Source of the DNA: Chitinophagaceae bacterium
GTDB taxonomy: Bacteria; Bacteroidota; Bacteroidia; Chitinophagales; Chitinophagaceae
DNA length: 64,000 nt
Assembly: GCA_947476485.1 (NCBI GenBank)
Contig: CANJQU010000006.1
Location: forward strand, 1-64,000
Direction of reading: 5' to 3'
Both the position numbers and the translations under genes were made by a program. The notes under the pieces are model-generated. The model was not told the DNA's origin. It searched no databases and saw nothing but the letters and a program-made list of their open reading frames with translations. Below, one piece after another: positions 36,760-46,052 of this stretch; positions within the stretch are counted from its first letter, which is position 1; each line of letters starts with the position of its first letter.

Positions 36760-39700
36760 CTACTTCTCTACCGATACATGAAACACTACGTGATCTGCAC
36801 CGGATGTAACGCTGACCAGGTACATACCACGGGCCAGTGTTTTCGGGAGATCTACCTGTTCGTTCACACTGCCGTTTTTCGCAGTCGAGGTCTTCGTGTA
36901 AATGGTCTGTCCCAACATATCTGTTACCACAATATCGAGGTCATTATTCGCAGCAGAAGCAAGCGACCCCTTTATTGTAAATGAACCGGCATTGGGGTTT
37001 GGCATCAGCGTCAAACTATTAAGACCTTTACCGTTGTGCCTGATACCTACCGGCACAACCGATATCGATATACCCGCGCTCGTTACGGTCTGAGGCTCGG
37101 CACAAAGGAAACTACTTGTTTCCATGCAGCTTACCACCTGGCCGTCCCTAAGCGAATCTGTGATATATGTAGCACTGTTCGCGCCAGTAACAGGCACCCC
37201 ATCTATGTACCACTGGAACGAAGGCGATGCCCCTGCTCCGCTCGCAACTGCAGTGAACGTATCTACCATTCCCGTTGAAATGCTTGACTGGCTGACCGAA
37301 ACAGACAGCGTATTAACTGTTGGCGTAAACACATGCACTGTGAACGTATCGCTGATTGCCAGGTTAGTAGCCAGGCACGGATAATTGCTGGTCATGGTAA
37401 GTACCAGTTTGTCTCCATCTAGTGGCGTATAAATAAAATAAGGCCCTGTTGCTACATTGGTATCATTAAGCGTCCACAGGTATGTTGGTGCTGTGCCGCC
37501 ATATACGGGAACCGAAATAAACTGCACCGTATCTCCGGTACAGGTACTATCTCCATGAATAGATGTGATGCTGACAGATGGACTCATGAGCGGACTTACT
37601 GTAATAACCATGCTCCTGCTCACCGTATCCGGGGTTACACATGCTTCGTTGCTCGTAAGCAGGCAGGTAACCACATCGCCATTTGCCGGTATGTAGGTAT
37701 AGATAGCGCCCGCGCCAACCACTGTGCCGTTCACACTCCACTGGTACACTGGGCCTGGACCGCCGTTCGTGGCGCTTGCGGTAAATGTTTCGGCTGCTGC
37801 CGGTGCGCACATGGTATCACCGAGGCTTGCGACGATGCTTACACCTGGAACAACAACTGTGCTGCTTACGGTTATAGACACTAACGCTGAACTGCCGGAA
37901 CAGCCGATACCGTCTGTAACCACTACACCATAGTTTCCGGTAGCATCTGCATCATAAGTAGCGCTGATAGCGCCTGAAATGTCTCCGCCACCCAACTGCC
38001 ATTGGTAATTGATGCCTGAGCCCGATGTTGCTGTCAGGGTAGCAGTTGCACCAAAGCACAGTGAAAGAGGTCCTGCCGGGGTAATACTCACGGTCGGCGA
38101 TGCATTTACGGTAACAACAATTGTAGCATTTGACAGGCAACCACCGCTGCTTGTTACAATATAACTGATTACCGCAGTACCCGCGGAAACACCGGTAACT
38201 GTTCCAAACGCATCAATTGAAGCTATGCCGGCACTGCCACTGCTCCAGGTGCCTGAAGCCGTCGCATCAGAAAGCGTGATAGTATTCCCGATACAGACAC
38301 CGGTCGTACCGGAAACAGGGGCGACTACCCCACCGGTGGAGACCGTCACTATTGCTGTGGCTGTCGCCGTGCCGCAGGAGTTGGTCACTGAGTATGAAAT
38401 AACTGCGGTGCCTGCAGATACACCGGTAACAACACCGCCTGCATCCACGGTTGCCACTCCAACATTACCGCTGCTCCATACACCTGATGCAGTTGCATCG
38501 GATAGTGGTATCGTGAAGCCGGCACAAACGCTTGCAACACCACTGATCGGCGCTGCTGAAACTGAGTTAACCGTAACAGACACCGGCAGTGATGCACTAT
38601 CGCAGAACGCGCTATTATATACTAATACATTGTAAGTGCCGGTGGTCGTCGCAGTATAGCTTGAATTTGTTGCACCTGCGATCGGCGAACCGCCGACCTG
38701 CCACTGATACGTAAGACTGGCACCAGTATTGGCATTCAACACCACACTTCCGGGATCGCAGAAAGTTGTAGGGCCGGCAGGGGTGATCGTTGCTGCAGGT
38801 TTATTACACAATGGGCCATCGACGAGGAAGAACCTTGAGAACCCAGTGAATGTTCCTTTGAAACCAACATAGTTTGTACCAGTGACCAATACAGGAGTAA
38901 CCTCAATAGAGTTTCCCGGATTAACGGTGGCATCTGTCGGCGCGTCTGATTTAAGCAGGAATAAGGTACCTGCAGCGATCCCGTTGAGCTCGGTATTGGT
39001 CATGTACATGGTTATGTCATAGGTGGTTGTAGCTCCGTTTATTGTCGGGGTCACTGATATCTCCTTCAATGATCTATTGATCGCGGCAAAAGACGCCGGA
39101 ACGAACCCAACCCCACCTTGCGTAACTGTAGCATTCACACACCCCAGTTCATTGCTGATATTTTTAAGGCCAGCTATAAGGTTAGTGTCTGCCGTCTGAG
39201 AGTAGAAATATACTTCGGAGCCCGAATGCACATACCATGTATGGGTGTTACCTGCCACAGTTTCGATAGGTGTTGGAAGAACGTTCTGCTTGAACCGTAC
39301 CACCGGCCGCGCGGAATTTTGTGTTCCCGCATTATATCCAAGTGTACAGCCCGTTCCCGTACCGCCATTTGTAATATTGTTATCAAATACTGTCGCACCG
39401 CCTTGTATGCCATCCATCCTGTCGTTGCCAGAGAATGCCGCCGCGTTTTGACCGTAACAAATATCCACTACAACATTGCTCACACCATCCCATGTAAACG
39501 TGCCGGTGTTGAAATTGATGGAGTCCATGCCCAGGTTAGTTGTAACATTTCCGGTGAATACCTGTGCGAGTCCGCCCACAAATGCAGGACCGCCAAGACT
39601 AGCCACTGCTGTGTTACCCATGCTGATCGTGTAACCAATAAATGGAGCCGTAGACACTTTAGTTGTAACGTTAAAGGCGATCTGTGAAATGGGCGCACCT

Positions 39701-41946
39701 TTACGCACTCCTGCAGCAGAAAGTTCGCTTGCGAAAAGCAGGAACTGCTCATGGGCTCTCCGGCTGCCGCCCGTAAACGCAGAGGTAAGGTTTGAGGTAA
39801 CCAGCGAACCCTGGTTCAAAATAGGATAATTGATCCCCCCTAATAGTGGGATGCTGTCATCATTATCAATAAATACCTGCAGCGTATCGGCCGTCGGAGA
39901 TATCGTGGCAGTACTTCCGCTGGCTGTCAGCGTAAATGCCAGCTTCACAAATTTATTATCATTAACCGCCCCGTTATCCGAAATGGTCATGGTCGCATAC
40001 TGCGTAGAGGTATCTCCCGGCGCCCAAATAAGCGAGGTAATGGCCAGGTTATAATCAATACCGGAAACGGCAGTGCCACCCGGCACCGCAACAACATTTA
40101 TTGAAGGACTGCCACCGGTGATTGGCGGGCCATATGGCTTGAGGCCGATATTGATCACTTTTATGGCAGGACAGCCCGTTGTCACTACCTTCTCAGACAC
40201 ATGCATTACGGTTGCAGTAAACCCGATCTGTGGGGTGCATGGATTAAATGCTGCGCCTACACCAACGGCATACCACGCATTTGTTACACTCTGTACTTCC
40301 GGCGAACAAGGGCCATACAATGTTGTAGCAGCAGCAATAGATGTGGTCCGGCAAACCGTATAAGTTGCCATACTTGACAACAGCAGTTCTGTCTGGTAGA
40401 GTATGTCTGCGGCTTTTGTCCAGCCCAGCGCATTAACGTTGTAGGAGTTGCCAAGGTCGTTTGTCCCGATACCACCCATAGTTACCAGGTAGTACCAATG
40501 ATTCAACACACCACTGTTGGTATGCACACCGCACTGGTCATTTCCGCCACCCGGCGTACAGCCCACTACATTAAACCAGTTGGTGCCTCCATAAGTATCC
40601 GGTTGTCCTTGTGATTTCGGGTCACTCATACTTCTGAGCGGGTTGCCGCAGCCTATCTCCTCTCCTACAAGCCATACCGATTTTGGAACGGCGTCTGCCT
40701 CAAGTGGGTTCGACCAATTCTCAATCGTAGCAGCCCAGCAGTCGCTGAACCCTTCGTTCATGCCACCAGACTCCCTCGAATAAACAAGGTTGGCGGTCGC
40801 CTCACATACGCCGTGCCCTATTTCATGCGCAGTTACATCAAGGCTCACCAGCGAGGTGAACCCACCCGCAGCACAACCCGTTCCGTCTCCGTATGTCATT
40901 TCCACCCCGTCCCAATAAGCATTATTATAATTGGTGCTGTAGTGCACATATTGCAGCAATATCCCATTCGCATCGTCCCAGCTCAGCCGGCCTTGTTGGG
41001 TGCTCCAGTAATCATAAACCATTTCACCCCCCCATTGCGCATCGAGCGCGGCTCTGTCTGCCACCGGAGAAGGCCAGGTATTGGTTGCACTTGTATACTC
41101 TGTTGCAGCAGCATAGTCCGTCCCATTCCCCATATTCAAGGTATGTACTCCGCTGCCACGTGTAGAGTCAAACAGCCTGTAACTTGCACCCACATGCGCA
41201 GTCTGGAAAGGAACAGTTCCGCTATACATAGATGTTCCGCTGGCAGCGGTATGCTTCAACAAGGAATTTGAAAACAGTACTTTGCCCGTTGTTGCATCAA
41301 TATATACCATCTGCCGGCTAAGCGGTTGTGTTGCGTAAATATTAAATGCCCAGGCAAGATGAAGCTTCCTGTCGGCGCTGCCGCTATTAATGTCTTCGAT
41401 CCATTCAAGCTGGCCTTTCGGCAGAAAAGATGTATCCGGGTTATGATACATTGTTTTAATACGCGCTTCTTCCCCTGCGTCCTGCCACATGTATTTTTCA
41501 GCCCCTACAAAACTCAGCGCTTTGGAAAAAGCCGTACCAGCTGTAATAGCGGGCACCGCTGATGTTGCATTATTAAAACGGTAATAGTTGCCGGTAATAA
41601 AACTAACACGGTTATCCTTGCTCATCAGGGTAAAGCCACCAAAAGAAACCTTTATACCCTTAAAATACTCAGTATATCTGTCCGATGTTATTTTCTTCTT
41701 GGTTGTTGTTGAGTACAGCCGCTTCATCTGCGTGTTCACGCCGTCCACCCCAAGATACTGTTTGAAAATCTCCTGTGCCTGGGTCGGGTTCCAGTTTGTG
41801 TTTTGGGTAAACGTAATAGCTATCGGAGTATTATCTTCTTTATTCTTCTCTACAGAAAGGATCGTATTGTCCTTACTTTGCTGCGCATTAGCCGAAGCGC
41901 TCAGCAGTAAAAAACAAACGGGCATCAGTATGGCATAATTTCTCAT
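36760..41946 (-). CDS. Secreted thermolysin-like (M4) metalloprotease with Ig/BIG2 tail and type A sorting domain
   Basis: This is a 1728-residue exported zinc endopeptidase, started at ATG 41946 (MRNYAILMPVC), not the TTG at 41970, because it gives a normal signal peptide. An FTP-type propeptide (about 30-220) precedes the M4 domain. The zinc motif HEIGH has His374, Glu375 and His378, and the third ligand Glu398 lies in GGMNEGFSD. After the protease come a Calx-beta-like region (ITSLIWAPGDTSTQYATMTISDNG), a domain of unknown type, Ig and BIG2 repeats, and the three-Ig tail with type A sorting domain (LMPNPNAGSFTIKG ... FHVSVEK) that it shares with the two genes downstream. Substrate unknown. 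Confidence 0.93.
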   Translation of the reverse strand: MRNYAILMPVCFLLLSASANAQQSKDNTILSVEKNKEDNTPIAITFTQNTNWNPTQAQEIFKQYLGVDGVNTQMKRLYSTTTKKKITSDRYTEYFKGIKVSFGGFTLMSKDNRVSFITGNYYRFNNATSAVPAITAGTAFSKALSFVGAEKYMWQDAGEEARIKTMYHNPDTSFLPKGQLEWIEDINSGSADRKLHLAWAFNIYATQPLSRQMVYIDATTGKVLFSNSLLKHTAASGTSMYSGTVPFQTAHVGASYRLFDSTRGSGVHTLNMGNGTDYAAATEYTSATNTWPSPVADRAALDAQWGGEMVYDYWSTQQGRLSWDDANGILLQYVHYSTNYNNAYWDGVEMTYGDGTGCAAGGFTSLVSLDVTAHEIGHGVCEATANLVYSRESGGMNEGFSDCWAATIENWSNPLEADAVPKSVWLVGEEIGCGNPLRSMSDPKSQGQPDTYGGTNWFNVVGCTPGGGNDQCGVHTNSGVLNHWYYLVTMGGIGTNDLGNSYNVNALGWTKAADILYQTELLLSSMATYTVCRTTSIAAATTLYGPCSPEVQSVTNAWYAVGVGAAFNPCTPQIGFTATVMHVSEKVVTTGCPAIKVINIGLKPYGPPITGGSPSINVVAVPGGTAVSGIDYNLAITSLIWAPGDTSTQYATMTISDNGAVNDNKFVKLAFTLTASGSTATISPTADTLQVFIDNDDSIPLLGGINYPILNQGSLVTSNLTSAFTGGSRRAHEQFLLFASELSAAGVRKGAPISQIAFNVTTKVSTAPFIGYTISMGNTAVASLGGPAFVGGLAQVFTGNVTTNLGMDSINFNTGTFTWDGVSNVVVDICYGQNAAAFSGNDRMDGIQGGATVFDNNITNGGTGTGCTLGYNAGTQNSARPVVRFKQNVLPTPIETVAGNTHTWYVHSGSEVYFYSQTADTNLIAGLKNISNELGCVNATVTQGGVGFVPASFAAINRSLKEISVTPTINGATTTYDITMYMTNTELNGIAAGTLFLLKSDAPTDATVNPGNSIEVTPVLVTGTNYVGFKGTFTGFSRFFLVDGPLCNKPAATITPAGPTTFCDPGSVVLNANTGASLTYQWQVGGSPIAGATNSSYTATTTGTYNVLVYNSAFCDSASLPVSVTVNSVSAAPISGVASVCAGFTIPLSDATASGVWSSGNVGVATVDAGGVVTGVSAGTAVISYSVTNSCGTATATAIVTVSTGGVVAPVSGTTGVCIGNTITLSDATASGTWSSGSAGIASIDAFGTVTGVSAGTAVISYIVTSSGGCLSNATIVVTVNASPTVSITPAGPLSLCFGATATLTATSGSGINYQWQLGGGDISGAISATYDADATGNYGVVVTDGIGCSGSSALVSITVSSTVVVPGVSIVASLGDTMCAPAAAETFTASATNGGPGPVYQWSVNGTVVGAGAIYTYIPANGDVVTCLLTSNEACVTPDTVSRSMVITVSPLMSPSVSITSIHGDSTCTGDTVQFISVPVYGGTAPTYLWTLNDTNVATGPYFIYTPLDGDKLVLTMTSNYPCLATNLAISDTFTVHVFTPTVNTLSVSVSQSSISTGMVDTFTAVASGAGASPSFQWYIDGVPVTGANSATYITDSLRDGQVVSCMETSSFLCAEPQTVTSAGISISVVPVGIRHNGKGLNSLTLMPNPNAGSFTIKGSLASAANNDLDIVVTDMLGQTIYTKTSTAKNGSVNEQVDLPKTLARGMYLVSVTSGADHVVFHVSVEK

Positions 41947-42140
41947 TATGCTTTTCGTAAAGAAATACATATATTTTCTATTTTACGTTGAAGAAGGATA
42001 ATAGCTGGAAATTTAACAAAATTAGGGAAAAACTAACCTCAAATGGGGTGAAAGATATTTATTTAGTGGCGAATACGGAATAAAACAACCACACATATGT
42101 AGCGCGAAATCATATTGATGCGAAATTAAAAAAGCCAACT

Positions 42141-42148
42141 TACATTTG
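42141..42148 (+). promoter_or_regulatory. Bacteroidota promoter for the large peroxidase operon
   Basis: TACATTTG matches the -7 consensus TAnnTTTG. A TTG at 42115-42117 stands 23 bp upstream, near the usual -33 spacing. The ATG follows 37 bp after the element. Confidence 0.55.
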
Positions 42149-42185
42149 ATATTTATATCCTTTTGGCGATATCGGGAAATACAAG

Positions 42186-44102
42186 ATGAGAAAGATACGG
42201 ATGTTATCTGTTATTGTGGCGGTGGTGATTTGTTCGTTTACGCTTGGGAAACAACACAGCCCTTATTATGACCATTATATAAATGCCGTCAACGGTTTTG
42301 AAGACGCAGCACGATTACTTTCAGATAAAATAAAAAAAACTGATTGCATGTCGGAAGCTGGCAGAAACGAGATCAGGCAGGAGATAGGCAGAGCCAGATT
42401 AAAATTAAAAAGCATAGATATTTGGTTACGTTACTTCGAACCGGTCGCTTATAATCAGCTCAACGGTCCGCTCCCGGTAGAATGGGAGAATGAGGTATTT
42501 GAAAAATTTGAGAAACCATACCGGCGAGAGGGAGCCGGCTTGTCGCTGGCCGAACTATACCTTAACGAACCGGATATAAATAAGGACACGCTTCAGCACC
42601 TGTTACTGCAGTCGCTTATCGCGATCAAAACCTTCAACGCAGATTCTATTACACTCCAGCTCGACACCTTCGATCATTTTTTCCTGGCCAACAGGCTATA
42701 CCTGCTGAATCTTGCGGCCATCTACACAACAAGCTTCGAGTGCCCGGACACCAAAAATATTATCCCCGAGTTGCGTGCAATGCTGACTGATGTTAAAACT
42801 ATTTATGGTTTATACAACCAATCATTCCCAGCCACTCCACTTACAAATGACTACCTCACACACTATGACAAGATGATAGTGTTTGTAAACAACCAGCCTG
42901 CTGATCATACGCTGTTTGACCACTACTCTTTTATTAAAGACTATGTCAATCCGCTTTTTGCCATCAATCAAAGGCTTATAAATACTTACAACGTCATTTC
43001 AAAGAGTTACAATGATTTCACGCTAAATAACGACCCTGCATCGATCTTCGACAAAGGGCTCTACACGCCACAGAATTCAAAGGGCATTTACTCCATGGTA
43101 AAGGATACAGAAACGCTCGGTGAAATAAAGCGAATTGGTAAACTGCTTTTTTATGACCCCATCCTCTCGGGAAACAACCAGCGCAGTTGTATATCCTGTC
43201 ATAAGTCAACACAATATTTCACCGACACAACGAGACAGACGAGTCTCCAATTCAATAAACAGGACGGTCTGGCACGGAATACACCGTCGCTCGTAAATGT
43301 GATCTATAACCATTTGCTGATGCTGGACGGTAAACATATTTCACTACAGGCACAGGGGCGTGCAGTAATGACCAACCCGATGGAAATGGGTGGTGATGAA
43401 AAAGATATTGTAAATAAGGTACTCAGTTGTAAGGAGTATAAAACTGCTTTCAAAAAATTCCTGAAATATACTCCCGAAGAAAAAACAATAACATTCGATC
43501 ACATTGTATCTGCGGTCACCTTTTATTATGCCGACTTCAGTAATTATTATGCCCCTTTTGACGATGCAATGAATAGCAATAAACCCATTGATAATGCAAG
43601 CATCAAAGGCTTCAACCTGTTTATGGGCAAGGCACGGTGCGCCACTTGTCACTTCGTCCCTCAATTCAACGGAGTGAAACCGCCATATATCAGTACAGAA
43701 TTTGAAGTGCTCGGCGTACCAGCCGATACCGGAGCCACCAGGCTGAGCGAAGACCGGGGACGTTTTGATGTGAACCCTGCTAACGAAACAATGAATGCTT
43801 TCAGGACTGGTTCTATAAGAAACGCGGAGTACACCAAACCCTACATGCACAACGGCATATTTACTACCCTTGAGCAGGTAATTGAATTTTATGACGCAGG
43901 CGGCGGCGCAGGAAGAAAGCTAAAAGTGAGCAACCAGACCCTGTCATCCGATTCACTAAAATTATCGGCATCGGAAAAAAAAGAATTAATTTCGTTTATA
44001 CATTCATTGAATGAAAAGATCATTTTCCAGAAAATACCTGAAAAATTACCCGTTTCTTCTAACGCCGGATTGAATGTCAGAAAGGTGGGTGGCGAGTATT
44101 AA
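42186..44102 (+). CDS. Di-heme cytochrome c peroxidase with extra N-terminal helical domain
   Basis: This is a 638-residue exported protein. Residues about 22-290 form a helix-rich domain (SIDIWLRYFEPVAYNQLNGPLPVEWE is its most distinctive part) that is not part of ordinary CcP enzymes; I cannot name it with certainty, although it recalls imelysin-like domains. The C-terminal 330 residues are a CcP/MauG-type module with heme c motifs CISCH (335-339) and CATCH (485-489) and the family segments GKLLFYDPILSGNNQRSC, NTPSLVNV, VMTNPMEMGG and TGSIRNAEYTKPYMHNGIF. It should act in the periplasm. A lipoprotein cytochrome c starts 15 bp downstream and may be its electron donor or acceptor. Substrate unknown. 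Confidence 0.87.
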   Translation: MRKIRMLSVIVAVVICSFTLGKQHSPYYDHYINAVNGFEDAARLLSDKIKKTDCMSEAGRNEIRQEIGRARLKLKSIDIWLRYFEPVAYNQLNGPLPVEWENEVFEKFEKPYRREGAGLSLAELYLNEPDINKDTLQHLLLQSLIAIKTFNADSITLQLDTFDHFFLANRLYLLNLAAIYTTSFECPDTKNIIPELRAMLTDVKTIYGLYNQSFPATPLTNDYLTHYDKMIVFVNNQPADHTLFDHYSFIKDYVNPLFAINQRLINTYNVISKSYNDFTLNNDPASIFDKGLYTPQNSKGIYSMVKDTETLGEIKRIGKLLFYDPILSGNNQRSCISCHKSTQYFTDTTRQTSLQFNKQDGLARNTPSLVNVIYNHLLMLDGKHISLQAQGRAVMTNPMEMGGDEKDIVNKVLSCKEYKTAFKKFLKYTPEEKTITFDHIVSAVTFYYADFSNYYAPFDDAMNSNKPIDNASIKGFNLFMGKARCATCHFVPQFNGVKPPYISTEFEVLGVPADTGATRLSEDRGRFDVNPANETMNAFRTGSIRNAEYTKPYMHNGIFTTLEQVIEFYDAGGGAGRKLKVSNQTLSSDSLKLSASEKKELISFIHSLNEKIIFQKIPEKLPVSSNAGLNVRKVGGEY

Positions 44103-44117
44103 ACCCAAAATAAGCCG

Positions 44118-44510
44118 ATGAACAAACGACATTTAATATCAGCGCTATCAATTATTGCAGCAGCCATTTTTATGCAGTGTAAAAGCAGCAATAAGATCAC
44201 CTACAATCTCCCTTCTACCATGACTAAGGAGCAAAAAAGTGAATTGCTTGAAAAGTGCAGGAAAGGACAGGAGTTGTTCAAGGTCAACTGCTCCGAGTGC
44301 CATGGGATATTTACAAAAGGGAAAGATAAAGTGCCCAATTTTACCAATGAGCAAATTGACAATTATTCGGCTCGCTTTCTTCGCCACGACCCTAAGAACC
44401 ATGCTGTTACCAAAGACATGAGCCCTGAGCAAATGAATTCAGTACTGATGTTCCTGCGGTTCAGGAATGTAAAGAAACTGCCGACTACTGTTGACAAGAA
44501 AGCTGCCTAG
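44118..44510 (+). CDS. Lipoprotein cytochrome c (single heme)
   Basis: This is a 130-residue exported protein with a lipobox ending at Cys21 (AIFMQC), so it should be lipid-anchored. It has one heme c motif, CSECH at 58-62, and a C-terminal methionine-containing region (KDMSPEQMNSVLMFLRF) that offers the second heme ligand. It lies 15 bp downstream of the two-domain di-heme peroxidase and is almost certainly co-transcribed, which suggests it shuttles electrons for that enzyme. Confidence 0.85.
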   Translation: MNKRHLISALSIIAAAIFMQCKSSNKITYNLPSTMTKEQKSELLEKCRKGQELFKVNCSECHGIFTKGKDKVPNFTNEQIDNYSARFLRHDPKNHAVTKDMSPEQMNSVLMFLRFRNVKKLPTTVDKKAA

Positions 44511-44558
44511 CGCCTGAAACGGCCAGGTGGACCCTTTGCATGGTATAAATTATGTCTT

Positions 44559-44566
44559 TACCTTTA
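44559..44566 (+). promoter_or_regulatory. Possible -7 element before the cysteine-free GPx-like gene
   Basis: TACCTTTA differs from TAnnTTTG at the last base only and lies 19 bp before the ATG at 44586, so this gene may have its own transcript in addition to any read-through from the cytochrome genes. Confidence 0.3.
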
Positions 44567-44585
44567 ATACTAAACACACAGCATT

Positions 44586-45122
44586 ATGAGATTGAATATA
44601 ATTTTCTTTTTTCTTTTTCTGCCATTTGTAGTGCTGGCAAAGAACAAGGTGCCAAAGAGCATTTATGATTTTAAGGTTATGGGGCTGAACGGCAAAACGA
44701 TAAATTTCGCAAAGTTCAAAGGCAAAAAAATACTTATCGTTAACACACCATCGATGGCAGACAATCACCGGGACTACGCAGAAATTGAAGCTGCTTACCA
44801 GAAGTATAAAGATAAGATGGTAGTGATTGGCTTTCTAGACGATGACTATGGACCTCCTCCCGGCTCAAAAAGAGAAGTAGATTACTCAACGAAGAACTAC
44901 CATGTTACATTCCCGTTGGCGGCCAGGGTCATTGTAAAGGGCAGTGAAATGACCCCGATCTATAAGTGGCTTACCCAAAGCAGGTATAATAAGTATAAGG
45001 ACACAGAGGTGAAATGGGACTTCCAGAAATACCTGATCAATGAAAAGGGAGTGCTGGTGGCGGAGTTTGACCCAAAAGTAAAAATGACAACACCCGAGGT
45101 GGTTGCTGCTATAGAAAAGTAA
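44586..45122 (+). CDS. Glutathione peroxidase-fold protein lacking all catalytic cysteines
   Basis: This is a 178-residue exported protein (signal peptide to about residue 18, VVLA). The glutathione peroxidase scaffold is clear: SIYDFKVMGLNGKTINFAKFKGKKILIVN at the start, YHVTFPLAARVIVKG in the middle, and EVKWDFQKYLINEKGVLVAEF near the end. However, the protein has no cysteine at all. The place of the peroxidatic Cys reads NTPSMADNH, the Gln motif reads FLDDDYG, and the Trp-Asn pair is WD in place of WN, so only the Trp of the catalytic tetrad remains. It cannot be a thiol peroxidase and is probably a binding or structural pseudoenzyme. It follows a heme peroxidase and a cytochrome c gene. 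Confidence 0.8.
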   Translation: MRLNIIFFFLFLPFVVLAKNKVPKSIYDFKVMGLNGKTINFAKFKGKKILIVNTPSMADNHRDYAEIEAAYQKYKDKMVVIGFLDDDYGPPPGSKREVDYSTKNYHVTFPLAARVIVKGSEMTPIYKWLTQSRYNKYKDTEVKWDFQKYLINEKGVLVAEFDPKVKMTTPEVVAAIEK

Positions 45123-45145
45123 GCTGCTTGTTTTGATAAATACGT

Positions 45146-45171
45146 TAGCCCCTTTCAGGGGCTATTTTTTT
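45146..45171 (+). terminator. Terminator after the GPx-like gene
   Basis: An 8-bp perfect stem (TAGCCCCT, 45146-45153, with AGGGGCTA, 45157-45164) with a TTC loop and seven Ts. It ends the + strand peroxidase/cytochrome/GPx-like group. Confidence 0.95.
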
Positions 45172-45184
45172 GTCGGGTACCTTG

Positions 45185-45625
45185 CTAAAACTCCCGGATG
45201 TCACGATCCGCCTTCTTTTCCTTGTGCCGCTTAATAAGGACACGTATCCCTTTATATGAAAGCTCTATCGCCTTCCATTTGAGATAACCTCCAATGAATT
45301 CAATGGCAAACGCCTTCAGGGGATGCTTACGTTTCACCGTTGCCTCGCCGGCCGAAGCAAACTGCTGTTTGGGAGCATTAGCTTTCTGTGCTAGCTTTCT
45401 CTGAATAAATTTTACCAGAAGATTTACAACAGGATTTGAAACCGGCAAAAGGTCGATCAGGGAACCTCCCCCTTCTTTTTCTTCACCGTCCTTCTTTTTC
45501 TTGCCAAGCACCCCATCCATAGATAAAACGCCCTCGTCGTCCATGCGCCTGCTTTCCTTGAGCAGGAGCTTTCGCTCCCGTTCAAGATCTTCTATGCCAC
45601 GTAGTTTTTTAGGATAAAGCCTCAT
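45185..45625 (-). CDS. Hypothetical basic protein of the YtxH/holin-like envelope trio
   Basis: This is a 146-residue protein with no clear signal peptide. It has a charged helical N-terminus (GIEDLERERKLLLKESRRMD), a lysine/glutamate-rich low-complexity middle, a hydrophobic patch (LLPVSNPVVNLLVKFI), and a basic C-terminal half with a possible short membrane segment (AFAIEFIGGYLKWKAIEL). It is the last gene of a three-gene run behind a YtxH-domain protein and a holin-superfamily-III-like protein, the position where enterobacteria have YqjK in yqjCDEK. Function unknown; membrane association inferred. Confidence 0.65.
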   Translation of the reverse strand: MRLYPKKLRGIEDLERERKLLLKESRRMDDEGVLSMDGVLGKKKKDGEEKEGGGSLIDLLPVSNPVVNLLVKFIQRKLAQKANAPKQQFASAGEATVKRKHPLKAFAIEFIGGYLKWKAIELSYKGIRVLIKRHKEKKADRDIREF

Positions 45626-45678
45626 TTGCGATCATTGGATATCGATATCCCTTGTAAATTCCGGAATAATTATTTTGC

Positions 45679-46038
45679 TCACTTTTCATTTTCATCGTCA
45701 TCGTCTTCGTCACCTTCCGTCAAAACACGGATAAATCCACTGGCGAAAAAGCGGGTGATGTTCTTACGAAGCGCAACCACCAGCAAAAGCAGTAAAATGT
45801 AAACGCCTATTACGATGAAAAACGAAACCATTTTCGACAGCCCGGCATTAATGAACACCTCGGTAAGTCCAAGCCCGACAAACAGAATAACGCAGAAAAA
45901 AATGAACAGGCATATAAGTGCGAACAGAAAATAACTAAAAACATTTGCACTGCGCCCGATAAAATTGATCTTGAACAATTTTACACGAACGTCAATATAA
46001 TCTGTCACCTTTTGCTTTAAATCGCCGAATATATTCAT
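45679..46038 (-). CDS. Holin superfamily III / YqjE-like membrane protein
   Basis: This is a 119-residue membrane protein with a short N-terminal helix (LKQKVTDYIDVRVKLFKINFIGR), two long transmembrane helices (about 33-58 and 68-90), and a very acidic tail (EGDEDDDDENE). This matches the PF07332 / YqjE type. Despite the phage-holin name these are chromosomal envelope or stress proteins. It lies 14 bp after the YtxH gene in the same operon. Confidence 0.8.
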   Translation of the reverse strand: MNIFGDLKQKVTDYIDVRVKLFKINFIGRSANVFSYFLFALICLFIFFCVILFVGLGLTEVFINAGLSKMVSFFIVIGVYILLLLLVVALRKNITRFFASGFIRVLTEGDEDDDDENEK

Positions 46039-46052
46039 CAGGGGGTTGGTGA

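Noticed and set aside
45679-46038. Holin-like protein as evidence of a prophage
   Set aside because: No lysin, integrase or structural phage genes are nearby; the YtxH neighbour shows it is a chromosomal envelope trio.
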